Positions 49,879-60,400 of a stretch of 64,000 nt of DNA are shown here, piece by piece. This DNA comes from Aphodoplasma sp045626925 (GTDB lineage Bacteria > Bacillota > Clostridia > UBA1381 > UMGS1253): contig JAZUQZ010000029.1 of the NCBI GenBank assembly GCA_045626925.1, positions 1 to 64,000 on the forward strand. The letters run 5' to 3'. The translations under genes and the position numbers were made by a program. The notes below the pieces were generated by a model, which worked only from the letters and a program-made list of their open reading frames with translations, was not told the DNA's origin and did not search any database. Within the stretch, counting starts at the first letter, position 1; each line of letters begins with the position of its first letter.

Positions 49879-50913
49879 ATGTTTACAGCTGCAGTATTGG
49901 GCGCAACAGGTTATGCAGGGATTGAGCTTGTTCGTCTTTTGAGCAATCATCCCGAGGTTGAGATTAAAATGCTTGTGTCGCACAGCTTTGTGGGACAAAA
50001 AATAAGTGATGTATACCAAAACTTTAGAGGTGTACTTGATTTAGAGTGTGAGGAGCTTGATGTTGACAAAGCGGCGTCGTGCGATGTTGTGTTTACGGCG
50101 TTGCCTCATGGCGCGTCAAAGCAAGTCATTCCCCAGCTATATGAAAAGGGTGCGCACATAATTGATTTAAGTGGCGATTTCCGTTATGATGACCCTGATG
50201 TGTATGCAAAATGGTATGGTGAGGAGCATTCGTCACCGGAGCTTTTGAAAAAATCTGTGTATGGACTTTGTGAGCTTCATCGCGATAAAATAAAAAATAC
50301 GCGTCTTGTGGGCAATCCGGGGTGCTATACGACATGCTCGATACTCGGACTTGCGCCACTTTTGGCAAAAGGGATTGTAAAGAGTGACAATATTATAATA
50401 GATGCAAAATCCGGCGTTACAGGCGCAGGAAGAAGCAGTGCTCTTGATTATAGTTTTTGTGAATGCACAGAAAATTCAAAGGCGTACAAAATCGGTACGC
50501 ACCGTCATACATCAGAGATTGAACAAGAGCTTTCAAAGCTTGCGGGTGAGGAGATAATGCTTTCCTTTACGCCACATCTTATTCCACAAAAGCGCGGTAT
50601 TCTTGCTACGCTATATGCAAATCTTAAAGAAGAAAAAACGACCGAGGAGCTTATAAAGCTTTATAAGGATTATTATAAGGATGAATATTTTGTGCGCGTA
50701 TATGAAAACGGTCTGCCGGAAACAAACCATGTAGCAGGGTCAAACTTTGTTGATATTGGACTTGTTGTGGACAAGAGACTAAAGAGAGTTGTTGTAAGCT
50801 CTGCAATCGACAATATCGGCAAAGGAGCTGCAGGCCAGGCAGTTCAAAATATGAATATACTTTTTGGACTTGATGAAAAGACGGGATTATCGGGCGCAGG
50901 TTTTTACCTATAA
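49879..50913 (+). CDS. argC: N-acetyl-gamma-glutamyl-phosphate reductase
   Basis: Third arginine step: NADPH reduction of N-acetylglutamyl-5-phosphate. The 344-residue protein has AAVLGATGYAGIELVRLL as Rossmann motif, ALPHGASKQVIP, the catalytic Cys in GNPGCYTTCSILGLAPL, and HRHTSEIEQEL. AAAAGGAG precedes the ATG. Confidence 0.97.
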   Translation: MFTAAVLGATGYAGIELVRLLSNHPEVEIKMLVSHSFVGQKISDVYQNFRGVLDLECEELDVDKAASCDVVFTALPHGASKQVIPQLYEKGAHIIDLSGDFRYDDPDVYAKWYGEEHSSPELLKKSVYGLCELHRDKIKNTRLVGNPGCYTTCSILGLAPLLAKGIVKSDNIIIDAKSGVTGAGRSSALDYSFCECTENSKAYKIGTHRHTSEIEQELSKLAGEEIMLSFTPHLIPQKRGILATLYANLKEEKTTEELIKLYKDYYKDEYFVRVYENGLPETNHVAGSNFVDIGLVVDKRLKRVVVSSAIDNIGKGAAGQAVQNMNILFGLDEKTGLSGAGFYL

Positions 50914-50933
50914 TATAAAAGGGGAGAAATATA

Positions 50934-51806
50934 ATGTTTGATATGAATTTGCTTATAAAAAAGGCAGAGATTTTGATTGAGGCGCTTCCATATATACAGC
51001 GTCTTTCAGGCAAAACGGTAGTAATAAAATATGGTGGCAACGCTATGATAAATGAAGAGTTGAAAGACTCTGTTATGGAGGATATTACGCTTTTAAAATT
51101 TATCGGCCTAAATCCTGTTGTAGTTCATGGCGGCGGTCCGGATATTTCGAGTGCATTGAAAACATATGGAATAGAAAGCAAGTTTATAAACGGCTTGCGC
51201 GTGACTGATGATGAAACAATAAAGGTTGCGCAAATGGTGCTTATCGGAAAAACTAACAAAGAGATTGTTTCGGGCATAAATTGTAAAGGTGGAAAAGCGG
51301 TCGGCATTTCGGGTATCGATGGCTCACTTTTAGAATGTGAAAAGCTTTATACAGAGGTCGACGGAGAAAGGGCAGATATCGGTCATGTAGGAGATGTGGT
51401 AAAAGTCAATGATGAGCTTATTTCTCTTCTCACAAACGACGAATACATACCTGTTGTTGCGCCGATTGGTACGGATAAAAACGGTGACAGCTACAACATC
51501 AACGCCGACACAGTTGCAAGCGTAATTGCCTGTGCACTCAAAGCGGAAAAGCTTATGCTTTTAACAGATATAGACGGTGTAAAGGATGCAGACGGAAATA
51601 TTATTTTTGAAATAAATGCACCACAAATCAGAAAGCTAATCAATGATGGCGTAATAAGCGGAGGCATGATACCAAAAGTGCTTGGATGTATATCGGCGAT
51701 AAATGGTGGTGTTGAGAGGGTGCATATAATTGATGGGCGTATTCCGCACAGCATATTGCTTGAGATATTTACCGATAAAGGTATCGGAACAATGATAACA
51801 AAATAA
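50934..51806 (+). CDS. argB: Acetylglutamate kinase
   Basis: Phosphorylates N-acetylglutamate, the control point of arginine synthesis. The 290-residue amino-acid-kinase fold shows VVIKYGGNAM, VVVHGGGPDISSAL, NGLRVTDDETI, INADTVASVIACAL and SGGMIPKV. The N-terminal ~20-residue helix (MNLLIKKAEILIEALPYIQ) resembles that of arginine-sensitive hexameric NAGKs, so feedback inhibition is plausible. It follows argC by 20 nt with AGGGGAG. argJ, argD and argF are absent here. Confidence 0.97.
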   Translation: MFDMNLLIKKAEILIEALPYIQRLSGKTVVIKYGGNAMINEELKDSVMEDITLLKFIGLNPVVVHGGGPDISSALKTYGIESKFINGLRVTDDETIKVAQMVLIGKTNKEIVSGINCKGGKAVGISGIDGSLLECEKLYTEVDGERADIGHVGDVVKVNDELISLLTNDEYIPVVAPIGTDKNGDSYNINADTVASVIACALKAEKLMLLTDIDGVKDADGNIIFEINAPQIRKLINDGVISGGMIPKVLGCISAINGGVERVHIIDGRIPHSILLEIFTDKGIGTMITK

Positions 51807-51891
51807 TTTTATAAAATTTTCGATTATGCTTGCAAATATAACCGCATAATGTTACCATTAAAGTAGAAATGATTTTTTTGGAGGGGTTTTT

Positions 51892-52380
51892 GTGGAAAGA
51901 CGCGACAAGACAAACTATTATCTTGATATTGCACAGACTGTTGCAAAGCGTGGCACTTGTTTAAGACGCAAATTTGGGAGCATAATTGTAAAAAATGATG
52001 AAATAATATCGACAGGATATGCAGGCGCACCACGAGGAAGAAAAAATTGTAGCGATATAGGCACTTGCACACGCGACAAGCTGAACATTCCGCGTGGCGA
52101 GCGATATGAAATTTGTCGAAGCGTTCATGCAGAGGCCAATGCAATAATAAGTGCGGCGAGACGCGATATGCTTGGGGCGACGCTGTACATGGTTTGTATA
52201 GACCCGAAGACAGACGAGCTTGTTTCAGGCACAAACTCATGTGCAATGTGTAAAAGACTCATTATAAATGCCGGTATAGAAAAGATTGTAGTTCGTGATA
52301 CAATAGATAGTTATCGTGAGATTATTGTTGAGGATTGGATTACAAATGACGAGTCATTAGAAGGAAGCTTTGGATATTAA
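51892..52380 (+). CDS. Deoxycytidylate (dCMP) deaminase
   Basis: Deaminates dCMP to dUMP for thymidylate synthesis. The 162-residue zinc enzyme has RGTCLRRKFGSIIVK, the zinc/active-site HAEANAI and SCAMCKR (CxxC), with GTCTRDK in the insert typical of dCMP deaminases; ComEB in Bacillus is of this family. The GTG start follows TGGAGGGG. It lies 85 nt after argB and may be read from that transcript. Confidence 0.93.
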   Translation: MERRDKTNYYLDIAQTVAKRGTCLRRKFGSIIVKNDEIISTGYAGAPRGRKNCSDIGTCTRDKLNIPRGERYEICRSVHAEANAIISAARRDMLGATLYMVCIDPKTDELVSGTNSCAMCKRLIINAGIEKIVVRDTIDSYREIIVEDWITNDESLEGSFGY

Positions 52381-52387
52381 AAAAATA

Positions 52388-52431
52388 AAGCCATCGACTA
52401 ATTGTAGCTTTTGGTCGGTGGCTCTTTTTTT
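52388..52431. terminator. Bidirectional terminator
   Basis: AGCCATCGAC pairs with GTCGGTGGCT around a 14-nt loop, with A/T runs on both sides. It serves the dCMP deaminase gene and the convergent thioesterase gene. Confidence 0.8.
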
Positions 52432-53131
52432 ATCTGAATTCTAAAACTGCATATACAGCGCCGTCTTTGTCGTGCAAAACACATATGTATGCATTTTCAT
52501 CCTTGAAAAGTCCTGTATATATTTCGTTGCCGAGAACGGCGGCTTTTTTATAGCTTATTTTAAGCTCTTTTACTTCAAAATCTTGTGGCAACGCATCAAG
52601 TGCAAAGTTTATATAATTTACATTGTTTACATGATTATTTGTATCAAGTTCGCGCGCACTTACAACAGTTTTGTACAAATCGTTATATTCTTTTGGAGCT
52701 CGAAGCTTTGTCTCGGCTTCACTAAAAACATAACGCTCTTCCGGTTTATATATGCTTGCAATTTCGGGCGTTACGCGCTGGATTTTTTGTTCTCTTGTAT
52801 TGTATAAAAACCATATCGAATTTGCTATTGCTAAAAGATTATCATTTTCGTCAACAATTTCAAAATCGCGATATCCATATATTCCTGAAAACTTTGTTGC
52901 CCATGTACGAGCGCGTATCTTTTGAAGGTATTTCGGATATGAGTTTATCTTTATGTGCCAGCTTGCAAGAAGCCATGCCATACCATCATCGCTCAAAGTT
53001 TTTAATCCTTGGCCGACCGATGCGGAATGAAACATCGTTGTATCCTGAAAATATGATATGATTGCATGAAGGGATGCATCAGAATTTGATGCAACCTCGC
53101 TATATCTTACAGTGTATTCTTGTTCAAACAT
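52430..53131 (-). CDS. Acyl-ACP thioesterase-like protein (FatA/FatB family)
   Basis: A 233-residue double hot-dog protein: YTVRYSEVASNSDASLHAII at the start, GMAWLLASWHIKI, RTWATKFSGIYGYRDFEI, and the catalytic-region ELDTNNHVNNVNYINFALDAL with the Asp/Asn-His pattern of acyl-ACP thioesterases. It releases free fatty acids from ACP, though some bacterial members act on other thioesters. It starts 15 nt after ymdB, so it belongs to the rny-ymdB transcript. Confidence 0.9.
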   Translation of the reverse strand: MFEQEYTVRYSEVASNSDASLHAIISYFQDTTMFHSASVGQGLKTLSDDGMAWLLASWHIKINSYPKYLQKIRARTWATKFSGIYGYRDFEIVDENDNLLAIANSIWFLYNTREQKIQRVTPEIASIYKPEERYVFSEAETKLRAPKEYNDLYKTVVSARELDTNNHVNNVNYINFALDALPQDFEVKELKISYKKAAVLGNEIYTGLFKDENAYICVLHDKDGAVYAVLEFR

Positions 53132-53146
53132 AATAACACCTCAAGC

Positions 53147-53929
53147 TTAAAAATTTTTAAACGAAAGCCTTTTGATGTCTTTGCATTGTCCATTGGCCTC
53201 ATCAACATCTAAAATTACACCATTAAATTGTGCCCCGCCGTCAGCAAGCTCAAATTTCTGCGGAAGACCGGTCAAAAAACGGTCGATAATAACTTTTTTG
53301 TCCATACCAAGAACAGAATGATATGCCCCTGTCATTCCGACATCAGTTATATATCCTGTACCCTTTGGAAGAATTTTTTCATCAGCCGTCTGAATGTGTG
53401 TATGCGTACCAACAACAGCGCTTACTTTGCCGTCTAAAAAATAACCGAGCGCAACCTTTTCGCTTGTCGCTTCTGCATGCATATCGACAACTATTATTCT
53501 GCAGTCTTGCTTTTTAAGTGCTTCAAGCTCGCGCTCTGCGGCCTCGAAAGGATTATCTGCCGCATCAAGATATACACGCCCGAGAACATTTATAACGCCT
53601 ACCTTTACATCACCGACCGATACCGCAACACTTCCGTGGCCCGGCGTTGTAGTGGCAAGGTTTGTCGGTCTTATAACGCGCGAAGTATCATTTAATATAT
53701 TAAAAATATCCTTGTTGTCCCACACATGGTTGCCCATAGTAATTACATCGACACCTGCATCAAAAAAACTATCGCAAACAGTGCTCGACATTCCTCTGCC
53801 ATGGGCGGAGTTTTCTCCGTTTACAATAACCATATCTATATCATTTTGTAGCCGTATCTCCGGCAATGAGCTTAGAAAAATATCGCGTCCACATGCGCCG
53901 ACGATATCGCCTGTAAATAAAATTTTCAT
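53147..53929 (-). CDS. ymdB: YmdB-family metallophosphoesterase
   Basis: A 260-residue phosphodiesterase of the TIGR00282/YmdB type: FTGDIVGACGRD, VNGENSAHGRG, MGNHVWDNKDIF, DMHAEATSEKVALG, VGTHTHIQTAD and GYITDVGMTGA supply the di-metal ligands. In Bacillus subtilis the enzyme cleaves 2',3'-cAMP and affects biofilm and motility gene expression, and it sits next to rny as it does here. ATG 53929 follows AAAGGGCAG; a longer frame adds 14 unsupported residues. Confidence 0.94.
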   Translation of the reverse strand: MKILFTGDIVGACGRDIFLSSLPEIRLQNDIDMVIVNGENSAHGRGMSSTVCDSFFDAGVDVITMGNHVWDNKDIFNILNDTSRVIRPTNLATTTPGHGSVAVSVGDVKVGVINVLGRVYLDAADNPFEAAERELEALKKQDCRIIVVDMHAEATSEKVALGYFLDGKVSAVVGTHTHIQTADEKILPKGTGYITDVGMTGAYHSVLGMDKKVIIDRFLTGLPQKFELADGGAQFNGVILDVDEANGQCKDIKRLSFKNF

Positions 53930-53991
53930 ACAAATCTGCCCTTTTAGTATAGTTTGTTTTATTGTGTCCACAAAATTAGCTTATGATACAA

Positions 53992-54025
53992 TGAGGCTCT
54001 GCAGCCTTGTGGCCGCAAAGCCTCA
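53992..54025 (-). terminator. Strong GC hairpin between rny and ymdB
   Basis: TGAGGCTttGCGGCC pairs with GGCtGCagAGCCTCA around ACAA (minus strand). There is no T-run, so it may be an RNA processing or stability element more than a full terminator; it lies 11 nt after the rny stop. Confidence 0.55.
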
Positions 54026-54035
54026 TAATCAGTTA

Positions 54036-55613
54036 TTATTTTGCATAATCAACCGCACGCATTTCACGGATAACATTTATTTTAATCTGTCCTGGATATT
54101 CCATTTCATCCTCAATGCGTTTTACGATGTCACGCGCCAACAAAACAACACCCTCGTCGTTTACAACATCAGGCTTAACCATAATTCTGATTTCACGACC
54201 TGCCTGTATAGCGAATGACTTATCAACGCCATCAAACGAATTTGCAATTTCTTCAAGCTTTTCAAGACGCTTGATATATGTTTCAAGATTTTCGCTTCTT
54301 GCACCCGGTCTTGCAGCTGATATGGCGTCGCACGCCTGAACAATTGCCGCAACAACTGTTTCAACTTCAACATCGCCGTGATGTGCCATAATTGCGTGAA
54401 TTACATCATTACTTTCTTTATATTTCTTTGCTGTTTCAGCACCGATTGTAACATGCGACCCTTCAATTTCATGGTCAAGAGATTTGCCCAAATCGTGTAA
54501 CAAGCCTGCTCTCTTTGCAAGAGCAATATCTACACCAAGTTCGCCGGCCATTGCACCTGCAAGGTGTGCCACCTCAATAGAGTGCATTAAAACATTCTGG
54601 CCATAACTTGTTCTGTATTTTAAGCGACCAAGCAACTTAACAAGCTCCGGATGAAGTCCGTGTACACCTGTTTCAAATGTAGCGCGCTCACCCTCTTGTT
54701 TGATTTCGTTTTCAACCTCGCGACGCGATTTTTCAACTGTTTCTTCAATGCGTGCTGGATGAATTCGTCCATCAACTATAAGCTTTTCAAGTGAAAGTCT
54801 TGCAATTTCGCGTCTTATCGGGTCAAATCCGGATACAATAACCGCCTCCGGTGTATCGTCAATAATAAGGTCAATGCCGGTAAGTGTCTCAAGTGTACGG
54901 ATGTTACGACCCTCACGACCGATAATTCTGCCTTTCATTTCATCATTAGGCAACGGCACAACCGATACCGTAGTTTCTGCTGCGTGGTCTGCAGCAACCT
55001 TTTGTATTGCATACGCAACGATATTTTTTGCATTTTTTTCTGCTTCTTCTTTGGCCTGCTGCTCGATATCCTTTACCATTATTGCCACCTCGTGACGAAT
55101 TTGGCTTTCGATATCTTTCAACAAAAGCTGCTTTGCCTCCTCAGCAGTAAGGCCTGAAAGTTTTTCAAGTGTTGCAATTTCTTCTTCTTTTAACTTTGCA
55201 AGCTCTTCTTCTTTTGTTTCAAGGCTTTTCATCTTTGCAGCAAGTGTTTCTTCTCTTGCTTCAAGAGCTTCACTTTTCTTGTCAAGGTTTTCTTCTTTTT
55301 GCTGAATTCTTCGCTCCTGTCGGGAAATCTCGCCTCTTCTTTCTTTGATTTCCTTATCAAGCTCAAGTCTTAGCTTGTGTGTTTCTTCTTTTGCCTCAAG
55401 CAAAATCTCGCGTTTTTTACTTTCAGCAGATTTCTTCGAATCGTCAATAATTGTTCTTGCTTCATTTTCAGCGCTGCCAAGCAATGACTCTGCTTCTTTT
55501 TTGCGCTTTTCGTAGCCCGCTTTTGACGCTACTATATACACCACAACGGCTATTGCAACCGCAACAATTGCGGCTATTGCTATAGTAATTAAAATCTGTG
55601 TATCTATAGCCAC
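54036..55613 (-). CDS. rny: Ribonuclease Y
   Basis: A 525-residue membrane endoribonuclease that initiates mRNA decay. It has an N-terminal helix (ILITIAIAAIVAVAIAVVVYIV), a long charged coiled coil (ELDKEIKERRGEISRQERRI), a KH domain (MKGRIIGREGRNIRTLETLTG) and an HD domain with GLLHDLGKSLDHE and AIMAHHGDVE. GTG 55613 is chosen because GAGGAGG lies just upstream, although the 3-nt gap is short; a longer frame has no site. Confidence 0.95.
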   Translation of the reverse strand: MAIDTQILITIAIAAIVAVAIAVVVYIVASKAGYEKRKKEAESLLGSAENEARTIIDDSKKSAESKKREILLEAKEETHKLRLELDKEIKERRGEISRQERRIQQKEENLDKKSEALEAREETLAAKMKSLETKEEELAKLKEEEIATLEKLSGLTAEEAKQLLLKDIESQIRHEVAIMVKDIEQQAKEEAEKNAKNIVAYAIQKVAADHAAETTVSVVPLPNDEMKGRIIGREGRNIRTLETLTGIDLIIDDTPEAVIVSGFDPIRREIARLSLEKLIVDGRIHPARIEETVEKSRREVENEIKQEGERATFETGVHGLHPELVKLLGRLKYRTSYGQNVLMHSIEVAHLAGAMAGELGVDIALAKRAGLLHDLGKSLDHEIEGSHVTIGAETAKKYKESNDVIHAIMAHHGDVEVETVVAAIVQACDAISAARPGARSENLETYIKRLEKLEEIANSFDGVDKSFAIQAGREIRIMVKPDVVNDEGVVLLARDIVKRIEDEMEYPGQIKINVIREMRAVDYAK

Positions 55614-56005
55614 ACACCTCCTCGTTTTTAATGAGAGCGGCGAAGGCTGTCCTCTGCACATCTTAACAGACTGCTATACAAAATTTTCCATACAAAAAAT
55701 GTAAAATCCGAGATTGTAATCATAGAAAAACTATGATAAATAAGTAATTCGGTATAAAATTGAGGTATGAATAAATTTAAAATACTATATAAATCAGTTA
55801 ATTCTATTGAGGAACAGTATATGTGTACCGCTCGAGTTTTATAACTTTTAATGCAAATATCGTATTAAATTTTCAATGTGCTTTATATAAGCGGATATTA
55901 AGCACACATAAATTCAATTATACACTATTATTTTATACCTTTTTTTATAATGTGTCAAGGTTTATTTTTTTTATGTGAACAATTTTTGCATAGAAATATA
56001 AAATC
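55614..56005. other. AT-rich gap upstream of rny
   Basis: About 390 nt without a gene. It contains the rny promoter and a long leader (about 310 nt). I find small inverted repeats (for example CATAGAAAAACTATG at about 55721-55735) but no known RNA family. Confidence 0.5.
55930..55958 (-). promoter_or_regulatory. Probable promoter of rny-ymdB
   Basis: TTGACA (55958-55953) and TAAAAT (55935-55930) with a 17-bp spacer on the minus strand, giving a long rny leader. Confidence 0.6.
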
Positions 56006-56039
56006 AAAATACCGCTAATTATACAATTAGCGGTATTTT
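56006..56039. terminator. Terminator of pfkA
   Basis: AAAATACCGCTAATT pairs with AATTAGCGGTATTTT around ATAC. It is perfectly symmetric, so it can act on both strands; pfkA ends 26 nt upstream of it on the minus strand. Confidence 0.88.
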
Positions 56040-56065
56040 ATTTGCTAAACAATCATTCTTTTATA

Positions 56066-57037
56066 TTACCATGCCAAAATCCTGCACATTCTTATGGTAT
56101 CAGGGTCTATTTTTTTATGCTCTGCAAGACCTTCCTCAATATCTACATCAACAATTTTGTTGTTTTTTAACACTACAAGGCGATTCGACTTTCCGGCAAG
56201 CAAAAGCTCAACAGCCGTAAAGCCCATCGTGCTTGCATAAACTCTGTCCTGAACAGTAGGGGAACCACCACGCTGAATATGTCCTAAAACAGTAGCGGTT
56301 GTTTCGATTCCTGTGCGTTCCTGGATTTTTTGTTTCATTGGTATAGCAGAACCAACACCTTCGGCAAGGATTACAAGATAATGACGCTTGCCCCTGTGTT
56401 TTCCTTCAATAATGGGACGAAGGACATCCTCTTCAAATTCAAAATCCTTCTCAGGAATTATAATTGCTTCTGCGCCACATGAAATGCCGACATTCATCGC
56501 GATATAACCTGCATCACGGCCCATAACTTCAATTACAGAGCTGCGCTCGTGACTTGTAGCAGTATCGCGAATTTTATCGATAGCATTCATAGCAGTATTG
56601 AGAGCTGTGTCATATCCGATACAATACTCCGTGCAACCAATATCATTATCTATCGTAGCAGGTACGCCAATCGTAGCAATTCCTTGCGCTGCAAGGTCGC
56701 GTGCGCCTTTGAACGAACCGTCACCACCTATAACAACAAGACCGTCAATGCCAAATATTTTTGCAATCTCTGCTGCGCGTTTTACACCTTCAGGCGTGCG
56801 AAACTCTGCACATCGTGCAGTTTGAAGAAGAGTACCGCCACGCTGTAGTGTGTCGGAAACACTTCTTGCATCCATTTCAAAAATGTCACCGTTAATAAGG
56901 CCGTTATATCCTTTTTTTATACCCATAACCTTAAGACCATTATATGCAGCAGTGCGCACAACTGCACGAAGTGCAGCGTTCATACCCGGTGCATCGCCGC
57001 CACTTGTAAGCACTCCGATTTTTTTTATCTCTGCCAT
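56066..57037 (-). CDS. pfkA: ATP-dependent 6-phosphofructokinase
   Basis: Commits fructose-6-phosphate to glycolysis. The 323-residue allosteric type shows GVLTSGGDAPGMNAALRA, VIGGDGSFKGA (the glycine after GGDGS-type motif and following residues indicate ATP use), PATIDNDIGCTEYCIGYDTA with catalytic Asp, and EVMGRDAGYIAM. It follows a 65-codon gene by 38 nt and is a conserved neighbour of dnaE in Firmicutes. Confidence 0.98.
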   Translation of the reverse strand: MAEIKKIGVLTSGGDAPGMNAALRAVVRTAAYNGLKVMGIKKGYNGLINGDIFEMDARSVSDTLQRGGTLLQTARCAEFRTPEGVKRAAEIAKIFGIDGLVVIGGDGSFKGARDLAAQGIATIGVPATIDNDIGCTEYCIGYDTALNTAMNAIDKIRDTATSHERSSVIEVMGRDAGYIAMNVGISCGAEAIIIPEKDFEFEEDVLRPIIEGKHRGKRHYLVILAEGVGSAIPMKQKIQERTGIETTATVLGHIQRGGSPTVQDRVYASTMGFTAVELLLAGKSNRLVVLKNNKIVDVDIEEGLAEHKKIDPDTIRMCRILAW

Positions 57038-57075
57038 TTTAGCTTTCTCCCTTCCGTCTAAGACACGGCTGTGTT

Positions 57076-57273
57076 TTAGAAATCTTTATCGATAATAAGC
57101 CCGTGAGCCTGTTCCACCTCTGATTCGGGCACAAGTATTTCACAACTTGTATCAGTGATATCGGCTTTTTTCACGATAGGGCGTATTTTTACGAGCATGC
57201 CATCTTTTTCAAGCAGCGCTCTGATTTGTTCTGCAATTTCCATGTTTTTCGCAATGTACACAACTGTCCACAT
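57076..57273 (-). CDS. Small conserved protein between dnaE and pfkA (DUF2007-like)
   Basis: A 65-residue soluble protein, MWTVVYIAKNMEIAEQIRAL near its start and CEILVPESEVEQAHGLI near its end. The alternation of a strand, a helix and a signal-transduction-like ending resembles DUF2007 proteins; clostridial versions sit in the same place beside pfkA. Function unknown. ATG 57273 follows AAAGGAG by 10 nt. A TCGATTG/CAATCGA hairpin (57294-57319) lies in its leader, and TTGACA at 57371-57366 probably marks the promoter for this gene and pfkA. Confidence 0.8.
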   Translation of the reverse strand: MWTVVYIAKNMEIAEQIRALLEKDGMLVKIRPIVKKADITDTSCEILVPESEVEQAHGLIIDKDF

Positions 57274-57293
57274 TTGTGCATCACTCCTTTTTA

Positions 57294-57319
57294 TCGATTG
57301 CAAAAAAGCTAACAATCGA
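57294..57319 (-). promoter_or_regulatory. Leader hairpin of the small gene/pfkA transcript
   Basis: TCGATTG and CAATCGA form a 7-bp inverted repeat between the putative promoter and the ribosome binding site. It could be an operator or a leader stem controlling access to the AAAGGAG 10 nt further on. Confidence 0.35.
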
Positions 57320-57443
57320 CAGATACTAAATCTATAAATCAAATAATTATATTGTATTTTTTTCTTGTCAAAACTTACCCATTTTACAGATTCGTATTAC
57401 ATTTTATATTATTTTGTGCCTAAATGCAAGAAAAAATTCATAA

Positions 57444-60400
57444 TTACTTGATTTTTACACAATTTTCGCCCAAAACAACCTCCAAATCAGCTATCAAAGC
57501 ATCATCTAATGTGCAAAATAAATCCTTTGACACATTTCGAACAGAGTTGTCTTTTTCAAAGTAAACCTTTATCGGCGTATCTCCGTGATGGCTTAAAAGT
57601 TTTGCTTTTACATCATTCCAAAGGTGCTCATTTTGTGCCGTAAGCTTTAGATATAAAACCTTTGGACGAGAACAAAAAACCTCATATGGAACAATTTGCT
57701 CGCACATAAGCTTTGGTGCTTCATCTTCACGGACGCTTACGCGTGCTTTTATAAACACGATACTATCAACATTCATAACTGATGAAAACTTTTCATACAT
57801 TTTCGGAAAGACAATAACCTCGATGCTTCCATACAAGTCTTCAAATGTAAGAAAGGCCATCTGTGTATTATTTTTTGTGGTCTTGTTTCTGCGCTCTGTA
57901 ATAATGCCGCCAATCGTTACATAGTCGCCATCTTTGAAGCTGCCGCCCTCTTGAATAATAAACTCTCCGTTTTCGTCTTCTGCTGCAAGCTCATTTATTT
58001 GCAATATGTTTGCACTCGAAAGTGCTGATATATTTTCTTTATAATCGTCGAGCGGATGACCGGAAAGATAGAGGCCTATTGTCTCTTTTTCCATAGCAAG
58101 AAGCTCTTTTTTATCATATTCGGGCAAAGGAACAATATCCTCGCTGTTATCATTTGTATCAAGGCCGCCACCGTCGTCAAAAAGAGATATTTGGCCGGCG
58201 ATATTTTGGCGGTTTTGACTTGTAATACCCGACAACAAACTCTCATACGATGCAATAAGTGCTCTGCGACTTATACCCATAGAATCGAATGCACCGCACT
58301 TTATAAGATTTTCAAGTGCGCGCCTGTTAAGCTCGCCCCCGCTCATTCTTTCCAAAAAGTTTGTAAAGCTTTTAAATTCGCCGTTTTTGTTGCGTTCTTG
58401 AGCAATTTCGACCAATAGCTTGTGACCTACATTTTTAACAGCCTCAAGACCAAAACGCACACTTTCACCTTCGACAGTGAAACGGTAAAAGCTTTTGTTC
58501 ACATCAGGCGGCAAAAGCGCTATCCCGTGTGCATTGCAATCTGTAATATATTCTACGATTTTGCTTGTCGAGTTCATCATCGAACTTAGAAGCGCTGCCA
58601 TATATTCAGGCGCATAATAATGTTTTAAATATGCCGTTTGGTACGCTATAATAGCATATGCTGCAGCGTGCGATTTGTTGAAGGCGTAGCTTGCAAAATC
58701 CATAATTTCATCAAATATAGCGGCTGCAGTCTGCTCGCTTACACCACGCCTTATAGCGCCGTCGACGATTATATTACCGTCATCATCTTTTTGACCATAT
58801 ATAAAATACTCACGCTCGCGTTGCATGACATCGTGCTTCTTTTTGCTCATCGCGCGACGAAGCAAATCTGCTTTACCAAGCGAATATCCTGCAAGCTGTT
58901 GCACGATTTGAAGCACCTGCTCCTGATAAACGATACATCCATATGTGACATTTAATATAGGCTCAAGCATCGGATGCTTATATGTTATTTTGTCGGGGTT
59001 GTCTTTATTTTTTATATATCGCGGAATTTGTTCCATAGGGCCCGGTCTGAAAAGTGAAATTCCGGCTATAATATCCTCGAGTGAGCGGGGTTTGAGCTCT
59101 TTGATAAAGCTGCGCATGCCGCCACTTTCAAGCTGAAAAACGCCAAGAGTATCACCCGAGCTTATCATCTCGTATACTTCCGCTCTGTCAAGGTCGATGT
59201 TATTTATATCTACATCCTCGCCGCGACTTAATTTTATGTTATCAAGTGCGTTTTTAATAACTGTAAGGTTCCGAAGACCTAAAAAGTCCATCTTTAAAAG
59301 CCCAAGTTCACCAAGATTATCCATGTGATACTGGGTTGTAATAACATCCTTTGAAAGCTGGAGCGGCACATATGACGAAACCGGCTTGTCCGTAATAACA
59401 ACACCGGCGGCGTGCACACCGCTGTGACGCGGAAGTCCCTCGATTACTTTTGCGGTATCGATAAGCTTTTTAATCGTTTCATCTTTTGTATACAAATCGT
59501 ATAGTTCACTGCTTACTTCCAGTGCTTTATCAAGTGTCATTTTAAGCTCGTTCGGTACAAGCTTTGCAACCATATCAACCACGGAAAGCGGCACATCAAG
59601 AGTGCGACCGACATCGCGGATGGCGGCTCTTGCCTTGAGCTTACCAAATGTGATAATCTGTGCAACATGGTCTGCGCCATATTTTTTTATAACATAATCA
59701 ATAACCTCGCCGCGACGGTCAATACAAAAATCTGTATCAATATCGGGCATGCTTACGCGTTCGGGGTTTAAAAAACGCTCGAACAGAAGACTATATTTAA
59801 GCGGGTCAATTGTCGTAATATCAAGGCAATATGCTACGATGCTTCCCGCTCCGGAGCCACGCCCAGGACCGACCGGTATGTTATTATCCTTTGCAAATTT
59901 TATAAAATCCCATACAATGAGAAAATAGTCGACATAACCCATAGAATTTATAACACCAAGCTCATAGTCGAGACGATTTTGTATTTGCTCGGTTATAGGG
60001 TTGTAGCGTGCACGAAGTCCATCGTGGCATAGTTTTGTAAGATATTCAAAAGCACTCATGCCGTTCGGCACATCATAGCGCGGCAAATATGTCTTATCAA
60101 AATCAAAGCTTACATTACACATATCGGCAATTTTTTTAGTGTTTATAATTGCCGACGGCGCATATGAAAAAAGCTCATTCATCTGTGTGCCGCTTTTGAG
60201 ATAAAATTCATCAGTTGCAAACTTCATTCTGTCGGTATCTTCGACTTTTTTTGCCATTTGTATGCACATCAAAACATCTTGATATGGTGCGTCCGATTTT
60301 TCGATGTAATGTATATCATTTGTAGCAACAAGCCCTGCCCCGATTTCGTCGGCAAGCTTGATAAGCATTGGCAAAATGCGTTTTTGCTCGTCAATGCCAT